Counted from the stretch's first letter, positions 26,873 to 35,513 are shown. The stretch is 64,000 nt of DNA from an uncultured Bacteroidales bacterium (GCA_902800715.1 CADCFN010000005.1:62001-126000); one strand, 5' to 3'. The notes: generated by a model not told the origin, from the sequence alone. A program made the numbers and translations.

Positions 26873-26904
26873 AACCTGTATCTTGTTAAGTTATTAATAT
26901 TCAG

Positions 26905-28365
26905 TTATTTTTCTGTCGAGAAGAACTCGGCAATCTGCTCACGGTCATCAAAATGATGCTTCACGTGGTTAATTTCCTGATAATCCTCGTGACCCTTGCC
27001 TGCTACAAGTACCACGTCGCCGGGCTGAGCGAGCTGGCAAGCAGTGCGGATAGCCTGGCGCCTGTCGGTGATGATAAGCGTGCGGGGACGTGCATCCTCA
27101 GGCAGACCGGTCTCCATCTCGCGCAGGATGGCGTCAGGGTCCTCGGTGCGGGGGTTATCACTCGTGAGCACAACACGGTCGCTGCGCACTGCGGCTTCAC
27201 GCGCCATGATAGGACGCTTGCCGCGGTCACGGTCGCCACCACACCCGCACACGGTGATGATGTTGCCGTTGGTGCCCACCACCTCGCGGATGGTATCAAG
27301 CACGTTGACCAGGGCGTCAGGGGTGTGAGCGTAGTCCACGATGGCGGTATAGCCGCGAGGGGAACGCATCGTCTGGAAACGTCCGGCAACCGGCTCGAGC
27401 AGACTCATTTTCACGAGCACCTCCTGGGGGTCAAAGCCAAGCAGCAGCGAGGCGCCATAGACCGACAGCAGGTTATAGGCGTTGAAACGTCCTGTGAACA
27501 ACACCTCCACCTGATTACCGTTCAGTTCCAGGGTGGTACCATCAAGACGTGATTCCACGATGCGACCCTTAAAGTCGGTGAGTGTACGCAGGGAATAGCG
27601 GTACTTGTCGGCACGGGTGTTCTGCAACATCACCTCGCCCACCTTATCGTCGGCATTGACCAGCGCAAAGGCACCGGCAGGCAATGCGTCAAAGAACATC
27701 TTCTTGGCAGCAATATAGTTGTCCACGGTCTTATGGAAGTCCATGTGGTCACGGGTAAGGTTGGTGAAGATGGCACCAGCAAAGGTGATACCCTCGATGC
27801 GGTGCTGGACGCACGCATGGGAACTCACCTCCATGAAGGCATACTCACAACCTGCCTCGACCATGTCATGCAACAGGCGGTTGAGGGTCAGATGGTCAGG
27901 CGTCGTTTGCTTCGCCTCCACGGCCTCTTTGTCAACGATATTCCTGACGGTGGACATCAGTCCTGCCTTGTGGCCCAGGAGTTGTGCCATCTCATAAAGC
28001 AGGGTAGCAGTCGTTGTCTTGCCGTTGGTGCCCGTCACACCCACCAGACGCAGTGAGCGCGAGGGGTGGTCAAACCACTCGTCGGCAAGATGAGCCAGGG
28101 CGATGATGGCATCATCGACTTGGATATAGGTAACCTTATCGCTTAACGTCTCGGGCAGGTCTTCGCACACGATGGCGCTGGCACCGGCAGCCACTACATC
28201 GGGAATGAAACGATGGGAGTCCACCGCAACGCCTTTCACGGCGACAAACATCACGCCTGGCGCTGCTTTGCGGGAGTCGTTAATCAAATCAGTGATTTCG
28301 ACATCAGTGTTACCCACCACCTTCAGTGGCTTAATAGACATGAGCAATTGTGACAGATTCTTCAT
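26905..28365 (-). CDS. murE: UDP-MurNAc-tripeptide ligase (meso-DAP adding)
   Basis: Adds the third stem-peptide residue. 486 residues. P-loop LVGVTGTNGKTTTATLLYE (near residue 110), the MurE HACVQHRIEG and FTNLTRDHMDFHKTVDNY segments, VDYAHTPDALVNVL, and the specificity loop SDNPRTEDPDAI, whose DNPR sequence is the meso-diaminopimelate signature. So the organism should have DAP-type peptidoglycan. It lies 15 nt behind ftsI in the cluster. Confidence 0.97.
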   Translation of the reverse strand: MKNLSQLLMSIKPLKVVGNTDVEITDLINDSRKAAPGVMFVAVKGVAVDSHRFIPDVVAAGASAIVCEDLPETLSDKVTYIQVDDAIIALAHLADEWFDHPSRSLRLVGVTGTNGKTTTATLLYEMAQLLGHKAGLMSTVRNIVDKEAVEAKQTTPDHLTLNRLLHDMVEAGCEYAFMEVSSHACVQHRIEGITFAGAIFTNLTRDHMDFHKTVDNYIAAKKMFFDALPAGAFALVNADDKVGEVMLQNTRADKYRYSLRTLTDFKGRIVESRLDGTTLELNGNQVEVLFTGRFNAYNLLSVYGASLLLGFDPQEVLVKMSLLEPVAGRFQTMRSPRGYTAIVDYAHTPDALVNVLDTIREVVGTNGNIITVCGCGGDRDRGKRPIMAREAAVRSDRVVLTSDNPRTEDPDAILREMETGLPEDARPRTLIITDRRQAIRTACQLAQPGDVVLVAGKGHEDYQEINHVKHHFDDREQIAEFFSTEK

Positions 28366-28380
28366 GATAGTTATTTAGCT

Positions 28381-30510
28381 TTAGGAATTCTTTAATCTCA
28401 AATTAACACGTTGCCCCCGGTTATAGGCCGAGCCGGCAGCGGGATTCTGGCTGGTCACCATGCCACTGCCCGTGAAGTTCACGATAAGGCCGGCACTCTC
28501 CAGCACATTGATGGCATCGCGCACGTTCAGGCCGATGACATTGGGGACACCCTTCTCAACCTTGGACGGGCTGGCATAACGATGTGCGGACTTGATGTTG
28601 AAAGCATGCTGGATATACTTCACCGCTTTTTCGTTCTTCGAGGCGAACAGCGTGGGATAGGGCTTGGCTCCGGCTTTAGGCTTTTCCAGGGCAAAGTCGG
28701 GCTCATTACCCAACAGGCCGCGGGCATACATCTTGCGGGCGATGTTCCTCATGACCATGCCGCTGCAGGCACCGGCTCCACGGTCGGCACCCAACATGAG
28801 CACGATGCAGGAGTACTTGGGTTTCTCAAAGGGGAAGAAACCACAGAAAGCCAAACGCTTCTGCGTACCGTACTGTCCCTTGGCATTAATGTAGGCAGTA
28901 CCTGTTTTTCCGGCAATCTTCACCACCGAGTCCCGTACCCAATGGCGAGCGGTGCCGTGTGAGCCCCACACCACATCATAGAGCATGGTGCGCAACTTGC
29001 GGGCATTCTCGGGAGAGCACACCTGATCGCGGATGTAGGTCACGGGAATGATGGAATCGGGCTCTCCTTCCCGTGAGAGTTTCTTGAACAGGTGGGGGCG
29101 AACAAACTTGCCGTCATTGGCGATGGCGTTGTACATAGCCAGCGTGTACAATGGCGGAATCGTTGTTGCATATCCGTAGGCCTGACGCGTGAGCGACAGT
29201 TTGTCCCAGTTCTTGTTTCCCAACTTGGGGTAGTTGGGCGGTGTCTCACCCGCGATACCAGAGTGGAAAGGCTCAAAGAAGCCCATCTGCTCCAAGCGCT
29301 GGCGGAAACCGCCAGGGTTATGGCCATAATCCTTGACGATGAGTTTGGCCATACCGATGTTGGATGACGTCTCAATGATTTCGCGAGGGGTTCGCGTGGC
29401 AGCACCGTGGGGACGGTCGCTGATGTTGCGTCCGGCATACATCCAGTCCGAACCGGTCTGAATCGGTGCATTGATGTCGGTAACGATGCCGTCTTCTAGA
29501 GCCACCATCATCGAGATGGTCTTGACCACCGAACCTGGCTCGTAGGCCAGCACAGCATGGTTGCGGCCCTCGACATACAGACCGGACTCCTCATCGAGCT
29601 CCAGGTTGCTGATGGCTTTGATTTCACCCGTCGCCACCTCCATGAGCACACAGGTGCCCCACCTGGCGCCTGTCTCGATGCACATGTTATTGAGCTCGTT
29701 CTCCACGATGTCCTGCAACTGCACATTGATGGTCGTGGTGATGTCATAGCCCTTGACAGCAGGCACACTTTCAGCCTTGATGATGCTGTTGGTGAGCTGC
29801 AGGCTCTGGGCGATACCGGGCTTGCCATAGAGCAGCGAGTCGAGCGCCATCTCAAGGCCCGAGCGGCCGTGTTCGCTGGAACTGATGGAGTCCTGACCCA
29901 CGCTGCCGATGCTTCGTCCCGCCATGTTGCCATAGGGCTTGATGCGGCGGTTGTGCTTCTCGGTCACCAGGCCGTTCTTGTTCTTGGGTAGGCACAAGAA
30001 CGGGAACTGGCGTATGCGCTTGTACTCATTGTGGGTGAGCATACGGGGGAACAGCTTGTAGGCACGGTTCATGCGCCCTTTCTTTCCGGTAGAATCGGTC
30101 TTCTCGGCAGCGTCAAGAATATTCTTGCGGTCTTCAAGGATTTTCTTCCTCCACTGCTGGGCTGTCATGGAATCATCAAATTTGGCGAGGCTGTCGCACA
30201 AAGGGCCGATTTCCTTCATAAAAACAGAGTCCTTGATTCCTTCGGTGAACCAGTCGATGCGCACCACATAGAACTGCAGGTTGGCGGCAAGCACCGACCC
30301 GTCATCGGCGAGCAACTGTCCACGTTCGGGTTCAATGGGCACGTTCTTCATCAGCACCTCATTGGCCTTAGCGTTCCACAAATTGGCTTGAACGGCGGTC
30401 GTCTTGAACAGATTCCAGACAATCATCGTCGAAAAAGCAAGCATAAAGCCCACTACGATAGCGTAGCGGACAAGGATATGCCTCTTGTTGGTATGTTGTT
30501 TCATTGCCAT
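28381..30510 (-). CDS. ftsI: Penicillin-binding protein FtsI (PBP3) with PASTA domain
   Basis: Septal transpeptidase. 709 residues: short cytoplasmic N-terminus, one transmembrane helix (ILVRYAIVVGFMLAFSTMIVW), PBP dimerisation domain, then the transpeptidase with SVVK (in YEPGSVVKTISMM, near residue 327), SSN (TSSNIGMAK) and KTG (IAGKTGTAY). The last 60 residues are a PASTA domain (VPNVIGLNVRDAINVLESAG). PASTA on FtsI is usual in Bacteroidetes and absent from E. coli. An alternative start two codons later (MKQHTNKR) is equally good. Confidence 0.96.
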   Translation of the reverse strand: MAMKQHTNKRHILVRYAIVVGFMLAFSTMIVWNLFKTTAVQANLWNAKANEVLMKNVPIEPERGQLLADDGSVLAANLQFYVVRIDWFTEGIKDSVFMKEIGPLCDSLAKFDDSMTAQQWRKKILEDRKNILDAAEKTDSTGKKGRMNRAYKLFPRMLTHNEYKRIRQFPFLCLPKNKNGLVTEKHNRRIKPYGNMAGRSIGSVGQDSISSSEHGRSGLEMALDSLLYGKPGIAQSLQLTNSIIKAESVPAVKGYDITTTINVQLQDIVENELNNMCIETGARWGTCVLMEVATGEIKAISNLELDEESGLYVEGRNHAVLAYEPGSVVKTISMMVALEDGIVTDINAPIQTGSDWMYAGRNISDRPHGAATRTPREIIETSSNIGMAKLIVKDYGHNPGGFRQRLEQMGFFEPFHSGIAGETPPNYPKLGNKNWDKLSLTRQAYGYATTIPPLYTLAMYNAIANDGKFVRPHLFKKLSREGEPDSIIPVTYIRDQVCSPENARKLRTMLYDVVWGSHGTARHWVRDSVVKIAGKTGTAYINAKGQYGTQKRLAFCGFFPFEKPKYSCIVLMLGADRGAGACSGMVMRNIARKMYARGLLGNEPDFALEKPKAGAKPYPTLFASKNEKAVKYIQHAFNIKSAHRYASPSKVEKGVPNVIGLNVRDAINVLESAGLIVNFTGSGMVTSQNPAAGSAYNRGQRVNLRLKNS

Positions 30511-30547
30511 GCTGGGGATAGGTAATTTTCGGTTGTCGTAAAATGAA

Positions 30548-30898
30548 TTAATTCTCTTCAGTCAACTTGTAAGGGGGGTCCATCGGAGCGCTCAGGTCGA
30601 TGTGCCTCTCGCGCATCAGTTTGGTCATCTCACTCTCGAGAATCATCGAGTTGTACTTCGCACTTGAGTTGACCAGGTCGGTTTGGGCGTCTGCGAGCTC
30701 GGTCTTTAAGGTAATCAGTTCCTGAATGCCGCTCTGATACATGAACTTGTTGGCAATGTAGGCGAGCGCCATGAGAACCACAAAAATGATGTACTTGGCA
30801 TTGCGCTTGAAGAAGTCAAGCGAGAACAAACGGCCCTGGAAGAAGTTCTTTCCAGCCTTCTTCCTCTGAGATGACATACTGTTTTTCTTTTCGTCCAT
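30548..30898 (-). CDS. FtsL-like cell division protein
   Basis: 116 residues; a basic N-terminal cytoplasmic part, one transmembrane helix (YIIFVVLMALAYIANKFM) and a short coiled-coil-like segment (ITLKTELADAQTDLVNSSAKYN). It sits between rsmH and ftsI, exactly where FtsL is found in other bacteria, and fits the Bacteroidetes FtsL-like family. FtsL forms a complex with FtsB and FtsQ that activates FtsWI. Assignment is by topology and context, since these proteins show little sequence conservation. Confidence 0.85.
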   Translation of the reverse strand: MDEKKNSMSSQRKKAGKNFFQGRLFSLDFFKRNAKYIIFVVLMALAYIANKFMYQSGIQELITLKTELADAQTDLVNSSAKYNSMILESEMTKLMRERHIDLSAPMDPPYKLTEEN

Positions 30899-30942
30899 CT
30901 TGTTGTAATGCTTTGATAGTTAATCTGTTGGGGTTAATATTG

Positions 30943-31869
30943 TTATTTCATACTATGGGCTGTGGGTGAGGCAATCAGCTCGGCGACACGCAACTTGGCA
31001 CTGCGGGAGCGGGGATTACGCGCCACTTCATCGGCACTGGGGACAACCACTTTGCCGGTGATAACACGCCACGGCGTGTTCACACGGCCAAAGAAATCCT
31101 TCTCCTGCTTGCCCTCAACATTGCCGGTGCGCATGAAGTTCTTCACCAGACGGTCCTCAAGGGAATGGTAGGTGATAATGGCAAGCCTGCCACCGGGGTT
31201 CAGCACCTGGAGCGACTGGTCAAGCAGTCGGCGCAGGACATCCAGCTCTCCATTGACCTCAATGCGCAATGCCTGAAAAACCATCGACAGCTCTTTCTTC
31301 TCTTGAGCCGGTTTCAGCAACGGCCTCACGGCATTGACTAGGTCACCAGTCGTCGATAAGGGACGGGCCTTGACAATAGCGGCTGCCAAACGACGGGACT
31401 GGCGCAGTTCACCATACAGGTAAAGCACATCGGCAAGACGCTCCTCGCTGTAGGTGTTGACCAGTTCACTCGCGGTGAAAACGGCACCGCGGTTCATACG
31501 CATGTCCAGTGGCGCATCGGCACGGAACGTGAAACCACGCTCCACATCGTCAAAATGATGGAACGACACACCCAAGTCGGCAAGAATCCCGTCAACCCCC
31601 GACACGCCATAATAGCGCATAAAGTTGCTGAGATAGGTAAAATTCCCGTGAACAAACGTGAAACGATCATCCTGCAGGCGGTTCGAGTAAGCGTCAATGT
31701 CCTGGTCCATACCCAGGAGATGCCCTTCGGGACCCAGACAATTGAGGATAGCACGACTGTGGCCACCACCACCAAAGGTGGTGTCCACATAGGTGCCCGC
31801 AGCTTTAACCGCAAGCCCGTCAATTGTCTCCTGCAAGAGCGCAGGTACATGATACACAGGTTGTTCCAT
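30943..31869 (-). CDS. rsmH: 16S rRNA (cytosine-1402-N4)-methyltransferase RsmH
   Basis: SAM-dependent methyltransferase (MraW) acting on the ribosomal P site. 308 residues. SAM motif: YVDTTFGGGGHSRAILN; further family motifs DGILADLGVSFHHFDDVERG, RADAPLDMRMN and TYHSLEDRLVKNFM. I chose the ATG of MEQPVYHVPALLQE because the family begins with HxPVLL-type sequence and because the TACCTTTG box lies inside the longer open frame. It is the first gene of the dcw operon here; no mraZ precedes it. Confidence 0.96.
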   Translation of the reverse strand: MEQPVYHVPALLQETIDGLAVKAAGTYVDTTFGGGGHSRAILNCLGPEGHLLGMDQDIDAYSNRLQDDRFTFVHGNFTYLSNFMRYYGVSGVDGILADLGVSFHHFDDVERGFTFRADAPLDMRMNRGAVFTASELVNTYSEERLADVLYLYGELRQSRRLAAAIVKARPLSTTGDLVNAVRPLLKPAQEKKELSMVFQALRIEVNGELDVLRRLLDQSLQVLNPGGRLAIITYHSLEDRLVKNFMRTGNVEGKQEKDFFGRVNTPWRVITGKVVVPSADEVARNPRSRSAKLRVAELIASPTAHSMK

Positions 31870-31922
31870 AACTTCGACTATGCCGTTGCGTGTGTTGTTT
31901 TTACCTCGTTTTTTCGGGACTT

Positions 31923-31930
31923 CAAAGGTA
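31923..31930 (-). promoter_or_regulatory. -7 box (TACCTTTG), dcw operon promoter
   Basis: TACCTTTG on the minus strand, 53 nt before the rsmH ATG. A TTG is found about 22 nt further upstream, in GATTGCAAA. Probably drives rsmH through ftsZ. Confidence 0.65.
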
Positions 31931-31991
31931 CAACAAATATTTGAAAAATTTGCAATCTTAAACCAAAAATTTACAATCAAAAAGATAAATT

Positions 31992-32014
31992 TTATTAACA
32001 GGCCTTGTTAATAA
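31992..32014. repeat. Perfect inverted repeat TTATTAACA-GGCCT-TGTTAATAA
   Basis: Nine-bp arms and a 5-nt loop, located upstream of the dcw promoter. No T-tract follows on either strand, so it looks more like an operator or protein-binding site than a terminator. Inference only. Confidence 0.5.
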
Positions 32015-32142
32015 CTTTATGGTAGCTGATTTTCAGTCGCTTAAATAATTTGCTAAAGATTTACAAGTCGAAATTTTTGATTTGATTTTCAATACAAGAA
32101 AAAGCCGCTTACAATGTCCAACATGCCTATTATCGGTTCCTG

Positions 32143-32156
32143 AAAATCGCGATTTT
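32143..32156. promoter_or_regulatory. Palindrome AAAATCGCGATTTT, possible operator
   Basis: A perfect 14-bp palindrome about 110 bp upstream of the Lrp -7 box. It could be a site for the adjacent Lrp/AsnC regulator or another dimeric protein; no direct evidence. Confidence 0.35.
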
Positions 32157-32267
32157 TACGGCAACAGAATGGCATCAGACAGCTCGATGATAATCCGTTA
32201 AATGGTTCCCACCAAAAAAAAGCAAAAAATTATTACTGAAACCTATAGCAACATGAAAAAAAAGATA

Positions 32268-32275
32268 TACATTTG
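32268..32275 (+). promoter_or_regulatory. -7 box (TACATTTG) for the Lrp/AsnC gene
   Basis: TACATTTG, 27 nt before the ATG at 32303. It lies just upstream of a possible earlier start at 32273 and thereby supports the later one. Confidence 0.6.
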
Positions 32276-32302
32276 CAATATGATAAGAAAAAACTGATTT
32301 TT

Positions 32303-32767
32303 ATGGAAAAAATCGACACTCTTGACAAGAAAATTCTGGAAATCATCATGAACAATGCGCGCATCCCCAGCAAGGATGTCGCACAAGTGTGTGGCGTATC
32401 TCGCGCTGCCGTTCATCAGCGCATCCAGCGTCTCATCGACGATGGTGTCATCACCGGATCGGGCTACAACGTCAATCCCAAGCTGCTGGGATACTCCACC
32501 TGCACCTTTATCGGCTTGACGCTCGAGCGTGGCTCCATGTACCGAACTGTTGTCCCCGAGCTCCTGAAAATCAAGGAAGTAGTGGAGTGCCACTTCACCA
32601 CTGGACACTACACGATGATGATCAAGGTCTATGCCCGTGACAACGAGCACCTGATGTCACTGGTCAATGACCGCATCCAGCACATCGAAGGCGTGGCAGC
32701 AACCGAGACGCTCATTTCGCTAGAACAGAGCATCAGCCGCACCCTGCCCATCTATTTCGATGAGTAA
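32303..32767 (+). CDS. Lrp/AsnC family transcriptional regulator
   Basis: 154 residues, the family size. N-terminal winged helix (about 1-50): LDKKILEIIMNNARIPSKDV and VSRAAVHQRIQRLIDDGVI. C-terminal RAM/ligand-binding ferredoxin-like domain with VVECHFTTGHYTMMIKVYA. Such proteins sense amino acids and bind DNA as dimers to octamers. It is transcribed away from rsmH. The start MEKIDTL was chosen from the promoter position. Target genes unknown. Confidence 0.92.
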   Translation: MEKIDTLDKKILEIIMNNARIPSKDVAQVCGVSRAAVHQRIQRLIDDGVITGSGYNVNPKLLGYSTCTFIGLTLERGSMYRTVVPELLKIKEVVECHFTTGHYTMMIKVYARDNEHLMSLVNDRIQHIEGVAATETLISLEQSISRTLPIYFDE

Positions 32768-32795
32768 ATCACACCTGAAATCACTCTATCTCACC

Positions 32796-32817
32796 CACGA
32801 TAATCATTAGTATCGTG
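32796..32817 (+). terminator. Possible weak terminator after the Lrp/AsnC gene
   Basis: Stem CACGATA (32796-32802) / TATCGTG (32811-32817) 28 nt after the stop. The downstream sequence is only moderately T-rich. Confidence 0.35.
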
Positions 32818-32871
32818 ACGTGGGGTGTCTTATTACATTTCTTTTTACACGCTGATTCTGTTTTTTATTTG

Positions 32872-32879
32872 TACATTTG
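32872..32879 (+). promoter_or_regulatory. -7 box (TACATTTG) for manC
   Basis: TACATTTG, 56 nt before the chosen ATG. It falls inside a longer open frame, showing that the upstream start at 32825 is unlikely. Confidence 0.6.
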
Positions 32880-32935
32880 CACCAAATAAAGAATCCATTG
32901 TGGAAAACTGCATTTCAAACGACAGACTATCAATC

Positions 32936-34015
32936 ATGAACAATAACCGATACTGTGTCATCATGTGCGGGGGCGTGGGTAGCCGTTTTTGGCCCTTCAG
33001 CAAAGCCGCCAAGCCCAAACAATTCATTGACTTCTTCGGCACAGGCCGAAGCCTGTTGCAGATGGCATTCGACCGCCTCCAGGGCATCGTTCCCGTTGAC
33101 AACATCATCCTGATCACCAACGAGAGCTACGAGCCCCTCATCAAGGAGCAACTGCCTGAAATCAAGAGCGAACAGATACTGTTGGAGCCCGCAAGACGCA
33201 ACACGGCGCCCTGTATTGCATGGGCAGCCCACCACATCAAGGCAATCAACCCCGATGCCAAGATGATGGTTGCCCCCAGCGACCATCTGATTATCAACGT
33301 GCAGCAATTCCAGCAGAGCGTTATCAAGGCGTTTGAATTCATCGAGTCGCGCGATGCCCTCGTGACCATGGGCATCAAGCCATCACGTCCCGAAACGGGT
33401 TACGGATACATACAGGTGGGTGAGCATATCGAGGGAGATTTCTCGGCAGTGAAAACATTTACCGAGAAACCCGACGAGGACCTTGCCCGCGTATTCCTGA
33501 AATCAGGTGAGTTCTTCTGGAACTCGGGAATGTTCTTCTGGAGCGCCGACAGCATCCTCAATGCACTCAATGCATGCGCACCCGAGGTGAACGCCGTCTT
33601 TGAGCGTGGCATCCAGTACTTTGGCACTCCACAAGAGAGAGAATATATCGACAGCAACTTTGAGGCCTGCCCAAGTATCAGCATCGATTTTGCAGTGATG
33701 GAAAAAGCGCCCAACGTCTATGTCGAGACGGTCGATTTCGGCTGGAACGACCTGGGCACCTGGCGGTCACTGTATGAGTATTCACCCAAGAACAAGGATG
33801 GCAATGTCACCCAGAACTGTAAAGCGCTGATGTTCAACAGCCACAACAACATCGTCGCCATCAAGGGTGACAAACTCATTGTGGCATCAGGTCTTGACGG
33901 ATACATCGTCGCCGATGTTGATGACGCCCTGCTCATCGTCCCCCTGGAAGAAGAGCAGAGAATCAAGCAATATGTCAACGATGTGAAATCCAAGTTCGGC
34001 GACAAATACTTGTAA
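32936..34015 (+). CDS. manC: Mannose-1-phosphate guanylyltransferase
   Basis: Makes GDP-mannose from mannose-1-phosphate and GTP for glycan synthesis. 359 residues. Nucleotidyltransferase signature: VIMCGGVGSRFWPFSKAAKPKQF; mid motifs ILLEPARRNTAPCIAWAA, MVAPSDHLI and GYGYIQVG; FTEKPD and FWNSGMFFW follow. Lacks the C-terminal isomerase domain of bifunctional ManC/AlgA enzymes, so it is the monofunctional type. Start chosen at MNNNRYCVIM for the promoter position and family alignment. It stands alone with its own terminator. Confidence 0.95.
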   Translation: MNNNRYCVIMCGGVGSRFWPFSKAAKPKQFIDFFGTGRSLLQMAFDRLQGIVPVDNIILITNESYEPLIKEQLPEIKSEQILLEPARRNTAPCIAWAAHHIKAINPDAKMMVAPSDHLIINVQQFQQSVIKAFEFIESRDALVTMGIKPSRPETGYGYIQVGEHIEGDFSAVKTFTEKPDEDLARVFLKSGEFFWNSGMFFWSADSILNALNACAPEVNAVFERGIQYFGTPQEREYIDSNFEACPSISIDFAVMEKAPNVYVETVDFGWNDLGTWRSLYEYSPKNKDGNVTQNCKALMFNSHNNIVAIKGDKLIVASGLDGYIVADVDDALLIVPLEEEQRIKQYVNDVKSKFGDKYL

Positions 34016-34050
34016 GAATCCATAGCCACAACAGGATATGCACCAACACA

Positions 34051-34086
34051 CTGACGGGGCTCCAGGCATGCCAGGAGTCCCGTCAG
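34051..34086. terminator. Bidirectional hairpin between manC and ssb
   Basis: CTGACGGGGCTCC (34051-34063) pairs with GGAGTCCCGTCAG (34074-34086) with one G-T wobble; loop AGGCATGCCA can fold further. Followed by TATTAA on the plus strand. It lies between two convergent genes. Confidence 0.6.
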
Positions 34087-34112
34087 TATTAATCGTAATA
34101 ATGTGTGCGCGC

Positions 34113-34490
34113 TTACTGGGCTGGCTGTTGAGGCTGCTGCGGTGCCACCGACTCACGAGGACGTGCCAGCAGTTCAAACGAATCAACGTAAATCTCCGTA
34201 ATATAGCGCTTTACCTTATTGGCATCTTCCCATGAACGGGTGCGCAAACGGCCTTCCAAATAAATCTGAGTACCCTTGCGGATAAAACGCTCGGCTACCT
34301 CGGCATTCTTGCCCCACATGACAATGTTGTGCCACTCGGTGCGTTCGGGCACCTGCATACCATTGGCATTGGTGTAAGCACGGTCTGTAGTAGCTAGTGT
34401 GAACGATGCAACGGGCTGATTCTGCGCAACATAGCGCACATCCGGGTCTCGGCCCACACGGCCCAGCAGAATGACTTTATTCACTGACAT
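34113..34490 (-). CDS. ssb: Single-stranded DNA-binding protein lacking an acidic tip
   Basis: OB-fold protein binding ssDNA. 125 residues: SVNKVILLGRVGRDPDVRYV, VASFTLATTDRA and ERTEWHNIVMWGKNAEVAE, then LEGRLRTRSWED and ITEIYVDSFELL are standard SSB sequences. After the OB fold only PRESVAPQQPQQPAQ remains; the acidic tip that recruits partner proteins in canonical SSB (DDDIPF-like) is absent. It may be a second, accessory SSB rather than the replication SSB; that is inference. Convergent with manC. Confidence 0.93.
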   Translation of the reverse strand: MSVNKVILLGRVGRDPDVRYVAQNQPVASFTLATTDRAYTNANGMQVPERTEWHNIVMWGKNAEVAERFIRKGTQIYLEGRLRTRSWEDANKVKRYITEIYVDSFELLARPRESVAPQQPQQPAQ

Positions 34491-34553
34491 GATTTAATCG
34501 TATTTATTTGTTGATGTTTATATATTATATTGTTAACGTCTGAATTGTTCGTA

Positions 34554-35513
34554 TTAACACCCGGTACCCTTCAAGGCAAGTCCTGCCCGCTCATGGAGAC
34601 CGAATATCAGGTTCATTGCGTGTACAGCATTGCCGGCACTGCCCTTGAGCAGGACGTCCATCACGGCACGCACCGTTAGGTAACCGCTTTGGTCATCCTT
34701 GTCAATGTTGATGAGGCACTTGTTGGTATTCTCGACATCGGCAGCAACAACAGGACGGTCAACCATGAACACAAAGTTGTGGTCATCGTAGTATTGCTCG
34801 TAGAGCTGATGCACCACCTCGTCTTCGACACCGCACTTGAAACGTGCTTCGACTGCGAGTGTACGGCGCTCGGCCAGCGGTGCAACCGTCAAGGTCACGG
34901 GTTGGTCAAAGCTCGATTGGCAGTGAAGCAGAGCGCTGACGATTTCCTGTTGTTGGTCATCAGCCCAAGCGGCGGCAGTCAAGCCATCCACTGTCTTTCC
35001 CTCGTTGGACAAGGCGCTAGCGCCCAATGCCACTTTCAGCTCAATCGGGCTGTTCAACAGCAAGTTGCGCGCCATCGGCATCAGTGCGAGCAACGATACC
35101 GTTGCGACATCGCCAGGCACAGTCACCAACCGTGTGTCGTGTACGAGCAGGCGGCGCTGCATCTCGGACAATCCATATTTCCAGGACGCTTCGGTGTCAC
35201 CATAATCCAGGTTGTGAATGCCGCTCATGTCGATGACAGCCAATTTGTCGGGCAAATCCACCGATTTCAACCATGAGAGGGCATCAATGCGCTTGCCGCA
35301 CAAGTAAACCAAATTAACCTCATCGAGAGGTCCCTGACCCACAACCCTAAGGTCACATTCGCCCACGATGCCTGGCACGATGCTATCAAGCCGCGTACCA
35401 ACTGTGACGGTGCCTGTCACCCATTTCAACTCCACATCGGGATGGTTGATGAGGACACGCACCAACTCAGCAGCACGCGGGTTGTCACACCCGATAACGC
35501 CTACTTTAATCAT
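34554..35513 (-). CDS. ArgC-like protein lacking catalytic Cys and His
   Basis: 319 residues, similar throughout to Bacteroidetes N-acetyl-gamma-glutamyl-phosphate reductase. The C-terminus is well conserved (VENTNKCLINIDKDDQSGYL, then LLKGSAGNAVHAMNLIFGL), as is the N-terminal MIKVGVIGCDNPRAAEL. But the catalytic cysteine of the family PGC motif is replaced: the sequence reads TVPGDVATVS, with Asp at 135. The histidine-containing HxHxPEI segment is also missing (WADDQQQEI instead), and the dinucleotide loop is altered (GCDNPRAAE rather than GGAGYTAGE). It therefore cannot carry out the normal thiohemiacetal mechanism. It overlaps argR by 8 nt, so it is co-translated with the repressor. It could be a regulatory pseudoenzyme or a dehydrogenase with another role. 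Confidence 0.85.
   Translation of the reverse strand: MIKVGVIGCDNPRAAELVRVLINHPDVELKWVTGTVTVGTRLDSIVPGIVGECDLRVVGQGPLDEVNLVYLCGKRIDALSWLKSVDLPDKLAVIDMSGIHNLDYGDTEASWKYGLSEMQRRLLVHDTRLVTVPGDVATVSLLALMPMARNLLLNSPIELKVALGASALSNEGKTVDGLTAAAWADDQQQEIVSALLHCQSSFDQPVTLTVAPLAERRTLAVEARFKCGVEDEVVHQLYEQYYDDHNFVFMVDRPVVAADVENTNKCLINIDKDDQSGYLTVRAVMDVLLKGSAGNAVHAMNLIFGLHERAGLALKGTGC

Larger units (their letters stand above)
31931..32267. other. Divergent rsmH/Lrp intergenic region
   Basis: AT-rich, no gene seen on either strand; no MraZ-like peptide found. It holds a 9-bp perfect inverted repeat at 31992-32014 and a 14-bp palindrome at 32143-32156, listed separately. Confidence 0.6.
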
